This document shows positions 1-12,200 of a stretch of 64,000 nucleotides of DNA, in pieces (position 1 is the first letter of the stretch; every line of letters starts with the position of its first letter). The stretch is taken from assembly GCF_030704535.1 (NCBI RefSeq), contig NC_081818.1, positions 943,001-1,007,000 of the forward strand. Direction: 5' to 3'. This DNA comes from Vitis vinifera (taxonomy: Eukaryota; Streptophyta; Magnoliopsida; Vitales; Vitaceae). The translations under genes and the position numbers were made by a program. The notes below the pieces were generated by a model. The model did no database searches. It saw only the letters and a program-made list of their open reading frames with translations, and was not told where the DNA came from.

Positions 1-1968
1 AGATATCAAGAGTATTGAAGAGAAATGGGAATGGCCAGTACAATGTTGATGTGGGAGATTTTGGCTCATCGAAAGGAAGCAAAGAGAGTAAGAAATCCAG
101 GTCAGGGAGAGCATATGAAGACATCGACTACATGGAAGAGGAAGAGGCACTTTCTGATGGTGAGCCTGAAACTAAGAAGAAGAAATTAAGGAAGGAGTTT
201 GTGGATTCATCAGGGGATTCTAAGAGGGAAATGGCAGTCACTACACGTCAGCGGGCCCTTCAAACTAGCAAAGACATTTCTGCCAGTATTGGTGTAAATT
301 TTATAGAGTTCCCAAATGGATTGCCTCCTGCCCCACCTAGAAGTGAGCATTACTTGCTAGATGGCATCTAATTTTAGTTATTTTAATACTTCATATCTAA
401 TAGTGTTGTTGCTGACAGAACAAAAGGAGAAACTCACTGAAGTGGAGCAGCAACTGAAGAAAGCCGAAGCTGCTCAGAGACGCAGAATGCAAGTTGAGAA
501 GGCAGCTAGGGAATCTGAGGTTTGCCCTTTTTTTAAAAAAAAAATTATCATACTTTATTAGATTGCCTTGTGATAGCCTAGATGTTGAAAGAGAATTGAA
601 TATTATAGGCCGAGGCTATTAGAAAGATACTGGGCCAAGATTCCAGTAGGAAGAAGCGAGAAGAGAAGATCAAGAAACGGCAAGAGGAATTGGCACAGGT
701 ATCAACTGGTGCACAAAGAGCTTCTTAATTTCTTTCCTCTATGATGAATCTTTTCTTTCCAGTACTGACCTACTTCAATGCAGGAGAGAGCGGCCAATGC
801 TTTGACAATTTCGGCAAACACTGTCAGATGGGTCATGGGTCCTACAGGCACAACCGTCACATTCCCTAATGAGATGGGCCTTCCAAGTATATTTGAACCC
901 AAGCTGAGCAGGTATAAATCTGCATTTTGCAATTTGAAAGTTATATTTTAGATAGCATCTGAAACTTCAAGCCTTCAATTTCTATTCGCAACTTGTGGGT
1001 TGCCTATGCAATTATGTTGTTTAAGCGATTCCCAAAGAATCTTGCTTCTATGTTGTAGTTGTTGAAGGTTGATCTTCGGCTCCAGGCACACCCCATAACC
1101 TTCCAATTAGGACTGTAACTTGGGTGGGTTGGATCGGGTTAATGGCTAACCCTCACTCAACTCAAATTAAAAACAATCAACTTGACTGCAACTCAACCCG
1201 ACATCTAACCTTGAGCTACTCAAACCAAATCCAACTCAATCTCATTTTCTTTAACTCGGGTTGATTAGATGACACTCCAATTGGTCAAGTTGGTTGTGCT
1301 ATATATAGTTTGAAATCTGCCTGCAATGCTTTTTGTACTTTTTTCTATATGTTCATACCAAAATTTAAATAGTAAATGAGATAAACCTTCAGGATAATAA
1401 CAAAAAATGAAAATAAATTTATATATAAAAATGAACATAACATTTTTTTTTCCTTAAAAATCTAAAAAGTTAATAAATAAAATGGCTATTATTATATATG
1501 ATAATATAAATTATAAATATTATTTAAAGAAAATATTAAATCAGGTTTGTGTTGAACTCGGGTTATCTTTATCTTAGCACGAGTCTAACTCAAATTGAGT
1601 TCAAGTTGAAAAAACTTGATCCAAACTTCAACTTGAGTATAAGAAATGATTGCCCAAGTCCATTCAAAAGTTGATTGGTTTCAAGGTGGGTGATTAGCCG
1701 TTCAAGTTGCACTCCTTCCAATCATAGTAACACGGATCATGGAATAACACTGAGATTATCCTCTACTTTTCCTGCATATGATGTCTTTGCCTGATCTCTA
1801 TGGTCGTTGTTGTGGATTTCCAGCTATCCTCCTCCCCGTGAAAAATGTGCTGGTCCATCGTGCATGAACCCATACAAGTACCGGGACTCAAAGTCGAAAC
1901 TTCCTCTGTGCAGCCTCCAATGCTACAGGGCACTCCATGCTAAGACACTGCCTCTCTCCGCCTGTTGA
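1..1968 (+). CDS. IES2: INO80 complex subunit B / IES2-like protein (PAPA-1 and HIT zinc finger), 5' part outside window
   Basis: This is the C-terminal part of a nuclear protein of the INO80 chromatin-remodelling complex. Coding exons read as <1-342, 419-519, 609-698, 784-911 and 1824-1968, all with GT-AG borders and matching phases, giving 267 visible residues before TGA. The first visible part is acidic/basic low complexity (EEEEALSDGEPETKKKK). A PAPA-1-like region follows, with TTRQRALQ, EFPNGLPPAPPRK, a KEKLTEVEQQLKKAEAAQRR helix and the KKREEKIKKRQEEL segment. A HIT-type zinc finger at about visible residues 228-258 (CAGPSC, then CSLQCYRALH) ends the protein. In yeast and animals this subunit (Ies2/INO80B) supports the remodeller's ATPase activity; the same role here is inferred. 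The true start lies left of the window. Intron 4 (912-1823) carries a 606 bp MITE. Confidence 0.9.
1108..1713. mobile_element. Non-autonomous DNA transposon (hAT- or Mutator-like MITE) in INO80B intron 4
   Basis: The 606 bp segment is bordered by the same nine bases, CCTTCCAAT, at 1099-1107 and 1714-1722, which reads as a target-site duplication. The ends are imperfect inverted repeats: the left starts TAGGACTGTAACTTG and the right, reverse-complemented, starts AGTGCAACTTG. The inside has repeated 'ggttggatcgggtt' and 'aactcaacccg'-like strings and no coding capacity. If one base of the repeat belongs to the element, the duplication is 8 bp (hAT); if all nine are duplicated, it is 9 bp (Mutator-like). 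I favour hAT because of the TAGG..TGTAAC end, but this is inference. Confidence 0.7.
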
Positions 1969-3040
1969 AGACGCCAACAAGGCGCCCTTCAAGCCATGGT
2001 GGCTGCTGCAAGTCCTGCTTCCTACGGTTTCTATATCTTGAAAATTACAGAGAAACGATTCAAACTTTATAATTATCTCTCAGCATTGAGACCTGTACAA
2101 AGTTTTTGATTCACTGCTTAAATACATAAATTGCAGCCTTGATGTCGTCAACTTGGGTACCTCAAATATATCAAATGTAACTGATGTGGTGGTTCTAGCT
2201 TACTTTCAAGCGTCATGGCAATCTTGCCTTTGGCCATTTTCGTATAGAGCAAATTCTGCCTTTCGTGACTTTGGTTTGCAAATTCTGCTGCCTTTTGTGA
2301 CTTTGACTTGTAAATTCTGTCAAAAGTGTGTTAAAAACATTCTTATTCATAACTATTTTAAGTAGTACCACTCTCATTAGAAGCATTTGGAGCAGGTTTG
2401 GACGAGCGCGCGCGTGTGTGTGTTTTTTTTTAATAATAAATTTTATATAAAATGTAATAATTATTATAAAAAATTTGTAAAGAGATTTAAGCATAAGGTA
2501 GTTTTTCCATTTTTGTATGAAGGATTCTATTTTAAAAAAAATAATGTCACCTTAATGTTTGGTTACAAACCTCTCTTTATTTAATCCTTACTATTTTTAT
2601 TAGAGTGCATTTGACAGTATTTTTATTCAATTTAGTGTAATCTTGTGGGTTAAAAAAGGTTGTTGTAGATAGCGTCTAAACACCACATATAAACAAAAAT
2701 TTGGAGCTTCTTGCAATTTGATCGTGTTTTTATTCAAATTGTTTTTAATGAAAGTGTTTTCTTTAATAATTTATTTAAGAGAATCATTTGTCAAGTGTTT
2801 TTTCAGAACAAATTTCATTTGATTTTTATCATATTTTTACTCTAAAACATAAAAAATGAAACTATTTTTCACAATTGAGTTTTCAAACAAAATTTTTACT
2901 ATTTTTAAAAACTATTTTCAAAAATTAATTTCTAAGAATTATTTTTAAAAATATATTAGTAAAGAAATCCTTATTTTCAAGACATCATATCTATATTACT
3001 ATTAGGCTATTTGTTGAAATAGATTGTATATATGATATAG
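1969..3040. other. Intergenic region between the INO80B-like and RPAP3-like genes
   Basis: It holds the 3' UTR of the INO80B-like gene and AT-rich spacer. An alternating purine-pyrimidine tract (GCGCGCGTGTGTGTG) lies near 2406-2421, followed by a T run. A lone Tourist-like terminus (TTA then GAGTGCATTTGACAGT) sits at 2600 without a clear partner. No gene is supported here. Confidence 0.6.
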
Positions 3041-3049
3041 GTTTGGACT

Positions 3050-3114
3050 TGGGCCCACGAACAAGTCATTCATCCCATGAAGTCAATATTGGGCTTCGGC
3101 CTGGGCTCGGCCCA
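3050..3114. promoter_or_regulatory. TGGGCY (site II / TCP-type) cluster upstream of the RPAP3-like gene
   Basis: Four TGGGCC/TGGGCT motifs fall within 65 bp: 3050-3057 (palindromic TGGGCCCA), 3090-3095, 3102-3107 and 3109-3114 (minus strand). They lie 135-200 bp before the ATG at 3249. Site II elements are known in Arabidopsis promoters of growth-related and mitochondrial genes and are bound by TCP factors. Their function here is inferred from position and clustering. Confidence 0.55.
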
Positions 3115-3248
3115 TTTATACTTTTCTCATGCTTAATGTAGCATATATATATTTATATATTTTATTTTTCTTCACTGAAGCGATTAAGGCACTGCCATCG
3201 TTACCGCCGATTGTAGAAGGTCGTCGCCGGTGCTGGCGGAGTGTGTCA

Positions 3249-6200
3249 ATGGCGACTAGGTTTCCGAGCAAGCACGCCCGTGATCAAGCTCTGGTACCTT
3301 CCTCTTCTCGTCATTTGTGTTAGTCTTCATATCTTAAACTGTTCAGGGGCTAACCCTTTGGATTGATTCGCCGGTTTAGGGTTTTTGGTATTCATTGCCA
3401 CTCGAAATTTATGAGCTTTTATCTTGAATTTTGAAATTTTGGAATAAAATTGTATTTTTATATGTGTGATTCTATATTTCAAGCATTTATAGTGTGTTTT
3501 GTATGGTTTGTTTTACTTTGAAGGATTGTTTGGTTGCTGAGAAAGCGTGGAAATTAAAATCTAAGAAAATGAAATCATTTTTATCTGCTATATTGAAGTT
3601 TCAAGCTTTGTTGGTTATCTAATGCCCGTTTGGTTGCTGAGAAAACTTTGGACAAGTACGGAATTTAAAGTTCTTAAGGAAAAAAAAAGCGACTTGAATT
3701 TCCGTGGGATTTTCTAACGGATAAAGGAAAGGAAAATGCTGAATTTGTATGAGAATGGAAAGTTTTTAAGTAATTTTCAACATTTTCCTATAATTGTCTT
3801 TCTTTTTTCTATGAAATATCACAGCACCTACAGTTTACATGAAAAACAAACATGAGTATAAATGATTTATGGAAATGTAGACTTCATGTTTCTTGTTTAT
3901 CTGAATTTTGGTGTTGTTCTGACCTTCAGGATTTCCAAGGATTTTTGACTGACTTGCAAGATTGGGAACTTTCTCTCAAGGAGAAAGACAAGAAAATGAA
4001 AGCGCAGGCTGAGGAAAAGGTGACTTTGGTCCTGTTTAAACCTTAATCATGTAATATTTTTTGCAAGATTCACATTTGTAAATCAGAAGTGGGTATGCAG
4101 AAAATTTAGTTGATTGTGAAGATGACTATTGAATATTAATCAGTTTTCCTTCTATCTCCTATGTTCGTTCATCAGTTTCTCATTTGCTTAAGCAGTCACA
4201 CATGCAAATTGTAACTTTCATATTCGATATGTTTCCTGGATGTCATTTACAATTTACATAGATGTAAGGATTCTTTTTCATTAAGTTGTGCATCTTAGAA
4301 AGTCCTTACATTATAATTAAGATGCATTATGTTTATAAATATATGTCCTTCTTGTTTCCAGTAGGCTGTTATCTGCTCTTGGGTCAATGTTTCAAGACTT
4401 CAATTTCTTATAGTAAGAGATATCTGGTTACAGGATGTCCCTACAGCAAGAGGAAATGTGAAGCACTCTAGTAAACTTTCTAGCAGTCCTGGAGTTAGCT
4501 TGAGACTAGGCCAATCAAGAAGTGACACAAGACAACACGAGTACTCTAGAAATCATGATGCCATTAGCCGTATATCAAGTAGTTTCATGACTGAAGAGAG
4601 CTTGCCTGATGCTGCTTCTGAGAAAGAACTGGTATGATTTTTCTTGTAAATATGTTTTATTTGTGATTGCGGCTGTACCACAGCTAGGTCAAGCTGGATG
4701 CTAAGTCTGCAATCTATCACACCTTTCAGGGCAACGAGTATTTTAAGCAGAGGAAATTTAAGGAAGCAATTGACTGCTACTCAAGAAGTATTGCCTTATT
4801 ACCAACAGCTGTGGCTTATGCAAATAGGGCAATGGCCTATATCAAAATCAAGAGGCAAGTTTGATAAGGCACACATTGCTATATTTAAGAAACATGCTGT
4901 GGATGGAATATTCTCCCAAGTCAAAATTTTCTTATGCTTATGAAATTTTATATTTGCTCATTTCCCGATTATCAGAAACATTCAGGGTCTTTATCTTTCT
5001 GTTTGTGTTTATATGCATTGATTTAACAGCCAAAGATGGTAATGCTTGCTATTGATCCATATGAGACCTGAAATATTGGTGTTTTTATTTTTATTTTTTT
5101 CCTTTTTCTTGTCAATTAGATTCCGAGAAGCTGAAGATGACTGTATGGAGGCCTTAAATTTAGATGATCGCTACATAAAGGCGTACTCACGCCGAGCAAC
5201 AGCCAGAAAAGAACTTGGGAAATTTAAAGAAGCCACTGAGGGTATATTACACTCTGAAATATACCTTATTATTTTGGAATTGTTATAGATATGCTTCCTT
5301 TTCTGATCATTTTGGTAATGTTGATTTGTCTGATGATAATAAATATAGCTAACTGCAGATGCTGAGTTTGCCCTGCGGTTGGAACCTCAGAACCAAGAAA
5401 TCAAGAAACAGTATGCTGAGGCCAAATCTTTGTATGAGAAGGTGAAATTTTTACCATTTAGCTTCCCATGTTGTTACTTTTAGTTTTTGACATTATACCT
5501 ATTTGTAGGCCTCTTGCAGGAATATTAATGTGCATGTAGACATTATTCTTATAAGATGTTGTGCATATCCTGAAACACTGAGACTCATTTCAAAATTTGT
5601 GAATTCTTGATCAAAAATTGTGATTAGATATTTGAATCAGTCCATTGAAAAAGCTCTCTTTCCGCCTCTACATGTGTTAGGACTGTTGATAAAGCTCTCT
5701 TTCTCTCTCTTCCTCTCCTAAAGGTAGGCCCTTTCTAAGTGATCCAAGATCAAGCTATACTAAGCTTTGCTGGGGCTCTTGAACTGATGAAATGTTATTT
5801 GTATTTTTGGGATCTCATTTGATTCTCCACTCCCATCCCAACTTCTTTATTGATAGCAAGATATATTAGTAGCTGTCTTTTTAGTTAGTCTCATTGAAAT
5901 GTCCTCCACTTCCTATGTATTGACAAGATTCAGTTTCATTTCATGTAACTACAATCGCATAAATTGGTTGGGAAACATGTCTTGGCTAGTCTCCTTAAAG
6001 GTAGGGTTATTGATGCAGGAAAAACATTCATCTGACACTGAAAAAGGTAACGATAAAAATGTAAAGATTATTAAGTGATTATGTCAGTAGTAAGGGACCT
6101 AGTTAGATCACTAAAGCTATTGGTTTGAATTAAGTTGTGGAGGTTGTGATACAATCTTTAACTTCATTCTTCTACTAGAAGACAGAATTTATCATTCCAG

Positions 6201-9200
6201 GTGATGTGATGGAGTTAATTTTTCAACTTAGGACCTCACTTTGTGTAGATCAAGACCTTCTATTTCAAGTTGTACACTGCAGTTGATCTACTTATGTAAT
6301 TCATGAAGCCTATCAGGTGATCATCAATTATTCTGAAGAATACCCCTTCTGAAGAATATGCCTATTTCTCTAGTGTCACTAATGTCACTCGATTCATTTG
6401 ATACGTCCACAAATACATGTCAAGTAGTTATCTTAATAATTTGGTGATCCATTCCAATGGGTCCTCCTTTTTAAGTTGGCTTTCATTTTGTATGCTATTT
6501 TTTTTTTATAAGCAAGCACAATTCATTAAAGAGGCTAAAAAACCCCAACGTATGCAGGACGTATACCAGGCAACAAAGCCAAAAACAAACAGAAACACCA
6601 GAAAACAAACCACCCCTCAACTGGAGGCAATCCACTCCAGGAAATCTAAAAGGGAATGCGGCTCCTCTTCCATATACAATTTAGCCCAACCCCAAATATT
6701 ACAAACAAAAGAATATTTAAACCTCTGAATTGCTAAGACCCCCTCCCCCCCTAAAGGGTAACCTATTCCTTTCCTTCCAAACCGTCCAAAAAATAAATAA
6801 CGGAATGGAATTCCAAAATTTTTTCTTTTTTTTCCCCACAAAAGAACCCCCCCCCCCCCCCCAACTATATAAAACCTCCTTTACAGTATTAGGGAACACC
6901 CACTTGACCCCAACTAAGCCCAACACTAAATCCCAAAGCTCTCTAGCCACTGTACAATGAATAAGTAAGTGATCCACGCTTTCCGCTTCGCAAGCACACA
7001 AAAAACACCTATTCGGGAGCTGCCAACCTCTTCTTTGGAGCCTATCAAGAGTCAAGATCTTTCCCCAAGTCGCTTCCCACGTGAAAAACATTATTTTAGT
7101 TGGGACTCTTCCCACCCAAATCTTGTTTTTCGGAAAGTTGACCTCCATAGACCTATCCAGCCAGCTGTACGCATCTTTCACTCTAAACTGCCCACTTCCC
7201 CCTCCTTTCCAAAAAACAGAGTCATCCTCCCAAGTTATCCTAACTCCTCTCAACGCTTGGAGCAACTCACCTACCAACTCCACCTCCCAATCATTGAAAT
7301 CCCTTATAAAACACAAATTCCAGCCTCCTTCCCCAGCATTCTGGTCCCACAGGTCTTCAACCTTTGCATTTCTGTTGGCTGCCAAGATATAGAGATGCGG
7401 GAACCTTTGGGACAGCGCTGAATCCCCGCACCACACATCAGTCCAGAAGCTGATTTTATTACCTTTCCCCACCTTGAACCCCATTTTGTCCCAGCACCAG
7501 CCAGCTTCCTTTAAGATCTCCTTCCACACCCCCACACCACACGCACCCACAGCCTTTTTGGTCCTCCAACCATAATCCTCCTGACCATACTTAGCTTCCA
7601 GCACATGCTTCCAAAGGGCCTCCTTATCCGAAGCGAATCTCCAAGTCCACTTGCCAAGAAGCGCTTTATTCATGATAGTAAACTTCCTTATTCCCAACCC
7701 CCCATTCTCCTTATCCCCACACACCACATCCCACTTAACCAGATGAGTTTTCCTCTCCATGAGACCCCCCCCCCCCCATAAGAAGTCTCTTTGCAATTTT
7801 TCTAATCTTCTAACCATAGAAATGGGCATACGGAATAACGACATCTGGTATACTGGCATACTACCCATAGTGCTTTTAATTAGAGTGATTCTCCCACCCT
7901 TTGAGATATATTGGCTCTTCCAAAGAGCAAGCCTCCTTCTCATTTTCTCTTCTACCCCATCCCATCCATATGCAGCCTTATTAGGCACCCCCAGCGGCAG
8001 CCCCAAATACGCAGACGGAAGCTGCCCCACCCTACAACCTAACTCCACAGCCATCTCCTCTATCCTTTGCACCTCCCCTACTGGAATTACCTCGCTTTTA
8101 GTCAAGTTAATTCTCAACCCGGACGCGGCTTCAAACCAGAACAAGATCCAACTTAAATTCGTTAAGTACTCCTTCTTTGCCTCGCAAAAGACAATAGTGT
8201 CATCGGCGAAGAGCAAATGAGCAATGTGGACAGCCCGTCCTCTGTCACGCTGAATTTTGCACCCTGAGATGAAACCCCCTTCCATAGCCCTTCTGATTAG
8301 GACGCTTAGCACCTCCATCCCCATGACAAAAAGGTAAGGGGACAGGGGATCTCCTTGACGCAGCCCTTTAGAACTGGAAAAGAATCCAGCTGGCGTTCCG
8401 TTCACCATAACTGAAAATTTAGCTGTGGAGATACACCACCACATCCACCTCAGCCACTTAGCGCCAAATCCCATTTTTTTCATTACTTTCAAGAGGAATT
8501 GCCAATTAATGCTATCATAGGCCTTCTCTATATCTAACTTGCAGATAACCCCCTTGTCCCCCTTCTTATTCCAGTTGTCAATCACTTCATTTGCTATTAG
8601 AGAAGCGTTAAGAATCTGCCTACCCTTAACAAACGCGTTCTGATAATGGGAAACTACCTTATCTATAACTTTCTTAAGCCTGTTGGCCAACACCTTTGCC
8701 AGCAGCTTATAGAGGCCCCCCAAAAGGCTGATAGGCCTAAAATCTCCAAAATCCTCAGCCCCTCCTTTTTTCGGAATCAGCACCAGAAAGGTATTGTTAA
8801 TACTCTTGAGGAACGTATTCTGGTCATGGAACTCCTTAAACATCTCCAGAATTTCCTCCTTGACGAAATCCCAACAGCATTGCCAAAAGAAAACAGAGAA
8901 CCCGTCAGGACCTGGGGCTTTATCCCCATTCATTTCCATCAGGGCTGACTAGACTTCACCCTCAGAGAAGGGGGCCTCCAGCATCTCTGCCTCTTGCACA
9001 CAAATTTGATTAAAAGAGAGACTTCCAATGTTCGCCTTCCACCCCGAACTTTCGGAAAATTGCTGCTTAAAAGCATTTACTACCCCCTCTTTGATTTCCC
9101 GCTCCTCTGTCAGTCTGATCCCATTAATTTTAATTCTATCCATGTGATTAACTCTCCTATGGGCAGACGTCATTCGGTGGAAATACCTCGTATTCCTATC

Positions 9201-12200
9201 ACCTGCCTTCAACCAAAGTTCCCTAGATGCCTGCCTCCAGTGAGTTTCTTCCAGATCAACCCACTTGGCATAATCCTTCTTGGCATCCTTCTTGCAAGCT
9301 AATTCCTCCATTGACAAGCTCCTTTCCTCCTCTACTCTGTCCCAATACTCCACTTGCTGAATCGCAGCCTCCTTGTTGCTTTCCAGATTACCAAACTCCT
9401 CCCTATTCCAAACTTTCAGCTTTTGCTTCAGCTCCTTCAATTTCGCCGATAATCTAAAACTGGCACTTCCCCTTACCTCTATACCCTGCCACCAACTCCG
9501 GATTAAATCCTTAAACCCCTCGACTTTGAACCACATATTTTCGAATCTGAAGGGGGCAGGCCCTCTCCTCCAACTACCCTCCTCAAGTAAAACTGGAAAG
9601 TGGTCTGAAATCGGCCTGGGAAGCCTCCGCTGACTCACCCTACTGAACTGATCAAGCCAGCAAGGAGAGACCAAAAATCTATCTAGACGAGCCCTTGACA
9701 TGTTATTCAGCCCCCCAGTCCACGTGAATGCACCCCCTTGCAATTGGAGGTCCACTAGGCCTAGATCATCTACAACTTCCGCAAACCTCCTCATAGCTAA
9801 AGTTATTCTCCCTTGCCTGCTTCTCTCACCTTGAGCCAGAGTAATGTTGAAATCACCACCTAGACACCAAGGCCCCTCCCAGATTCCTCTTATTGCCCCT
9901 ACTTCTTCCCACAGCCACTCTCTTTCAAGTCTAGTGAACGGGTCGAAAACCCCCGTAAAAGCCCAAATCACCCCATTCTCCATTGTCCTGAATTTGCAGG
10001 ATAAAGAGAACTGGCCCACCTCCCACTCCAGCAACTTCAGAGCTCTTTTATCCCAGCAGATCAGCATACCCCCAGCCGTGCCACATGCATTCAAGACCTT
10101 CCAATCTAAAAATCTACCCGTCCCTAAACTTCTCACCACCCTATCAGTCATAATCTGAATTTTTGTCTCCTGGATGCAAAAGAGATCCACCTTCTGCTTC
10201 CTAAAAACCGACTTAATAACCTTCCTTTTCGTACTTTCGTTCACCCCCCTTACATTCCAACTTAACAATTTGAGATTCATTAAACAATCACCATCTGCAC
10301 CCCTTTGCCCTGAATAGGGCCTTTCTTTTTGCCATCCCCCTCATAATTCACTGAGCACTCCAACCTCTTTAGCTCCCTTTCAAACCTCGATTTTTCCAAT
10401 AATCCTTTACTATGAATCTTTTCCCTTCTTTTCCTGATTTTAGCCAGAAAATTTAAAATCTCCTTCTCCAGCCCATCAGTCGAAAAACCTAGGAAATGGC
10501 TAAATCTTGCTAGGCTACTTTCTTGCCAATCCAGGTCCTCTTCCCCCCTTTCATCTTGAATCTCATTCTGTGAAGACCCCCCCTCCTGCTCCCTTGCCGT
10601 TGCTAGGGATCCTTTGAATTCAACCAGCTCCCAACAATCACTACCATTCGCCCTAGTACCATCTGCCTCTTGCCCTTGAGAAGCTCTATCATTTTGGCAG
10701 CTCTCCCTAAATTCCCCAGAATGGTCAAAGAACTCCCCCTCTGGAGTCCAACCAAGAGAAAGCATAGAAGAAGAAGAAGAATTCCCGGATACCCATAAAC
10801 CCCCTGAGAATGATAAGGCCTCATACCTCATAACTTCATTCTGGAGGGCACTGTCCACCACCTCCTCGAGTGTATTGGCCTTCTGAGCGATCTCAGTTTC
10901 CATCTCCCTTACTCTTAGAAATTCTAACTCGATGTTGGCATCACCAAGCAGCCCAGATTGAGCCAAGGCCTCCAACGGGCTTGAATTAGGCTTGCTCGGG
11001 CCTATTCTCTATGGCGGCCCACCTCGCGGTGCCCCCTTCTCCTATAGCCCGCTCGAAGACGGCCCACTATACACTCTTTGGTCCATAGATGACCCAGCTC
11101 GTGGCCCATATCTCTCCTCTAAGACTTTCTCTTTGCCTTTTGGGCCTTTCGGACTGCCCTTCGGCCCAAGCCCATCACTGCTAACTACTTTTGACGCACC
11201 TGATCCATATATTGGAATTGGCTAGGCCCCCCGTCCCTCCTAAGACTAAGGCTCACATTAGATCCATTAGGCCCACTCGGGTTCGACCCCTCATCCGCCC
11301 CATCCTCTAACTCTCGGAGCAAAGACCCGAATTGGATCCGGCCCCCCGACAAGACCCTACCCTTCCCATCCGGCTGCCCATCCATCACATCATCTGACCG
11401 AAGCAGAGCCTCGAGGCCTGCGCTGCCCCACTCCTCCACTCGCCGGGCAATGCGTGCACCTCCGTCATTCCCTTCCTCACGACCTTCTGCACTCCGACAG
11501 TCCTCCGTCTTCTTTCTGATCAACGGTGTTGCTTCCCACCACATCGGTAGGAGATATGTGGTCTTGTCAACCCCAATTTCTATCGAGCTTGGCCACTCAC
11601 CTCTTTTCGTCTTCACCAAAATCCTCGCCCATCGGAGGTCTTCCATTCTCTTAGTCAGATCATCCATGGCTACAAAGCCCCCGCACTCATCTCCTACCCT
11701 TCGCAAGATACTAGGCGTCCATAACGACAGTGGCAGTCCTTTTACCCTCACCCATACTTCCTCTTCTAAATCCCCTTCTTCCAAACACCCATAGCACGGG
11801 CTCCACAACTTCAGATCAACTTGAATCCCCCCCACCAACCTGGCTCCACCATCGAGTGTTTTCCTAGCTTCTGTCGCCTTTTCAAACTCCAATAGGGCCC
11901 GACCCTCATCCATCCAGGCCAACCCTAGCTTCCCTTTTAACCCCCAAACACTCGCCATCAGCCACCCCATTCTCTCCAAGTCCCCTCCTCCTGCTGCTTT
12001 AGGATCCCATTTTGCTATAATACCTCAAGAGATGATCCATGCTCATGGGTCCTCTTTTAAGTTAGCTTTCATTTATATAAATATGATACCTGGACTCTCA
12101 AACTTTGTCCAACATACCTGTGTTAATACGACACATGGGTGTGAGTGTAGGATCCTTATTGGAGAGTTCTACTTTGATTCAGATATGGCTGTTTGAAAGA

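Larger units (their letters stand above)
6498..12030 (-). mobile_element. 5'-truncated L1-type LINE retrotransposon, antisense in the RPAP3-like intron
   Basis: The element is read on the minus strand. It carries ORF1 (DUF4283-like, 12030-10280), ORF2 (endonuclease, reverse transcriptase, zf-RVT; 10280-6617), a ~110 bp 3' UTR and a short poly(A) tail seen as a T run at 6498-6507. Diverged direct repeats flank it (6443-6490 and 12031-12076). ORF1 is already open at the 5' border with no initiator, so the 5' UTR and the first part of ORF1 are missing, as expected of incomplete target-primed reverse transcription. Frameshifts and in-frame TAG codons show the copy is dead. The boundaries are set by the repeats and the tail and could shift by a few bases. 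Confidence 0.92.

Noticed and set aside
15..371. First reading frame taken as a complete small protein ending at 371
   Set aside because: It opens with TTG and runs into an intron; a GTGAGC donor at 343 and acceptor before 419 restore the PAPA-1 reading (PPRKQKEK), so it is an exon of a longer gene.
2603..2990. Tourist-like element starting GAGTGCATTTGACAGT after TTA
   Set aside because: No matching right end with a TTA flank was found within a few hundred bases.
6969..9633. Several plus-strand frames inside the LINE
   Set aside because: They are shadows of the minus-strand reverse transcriptase and endonuclease frames and show no domain features.
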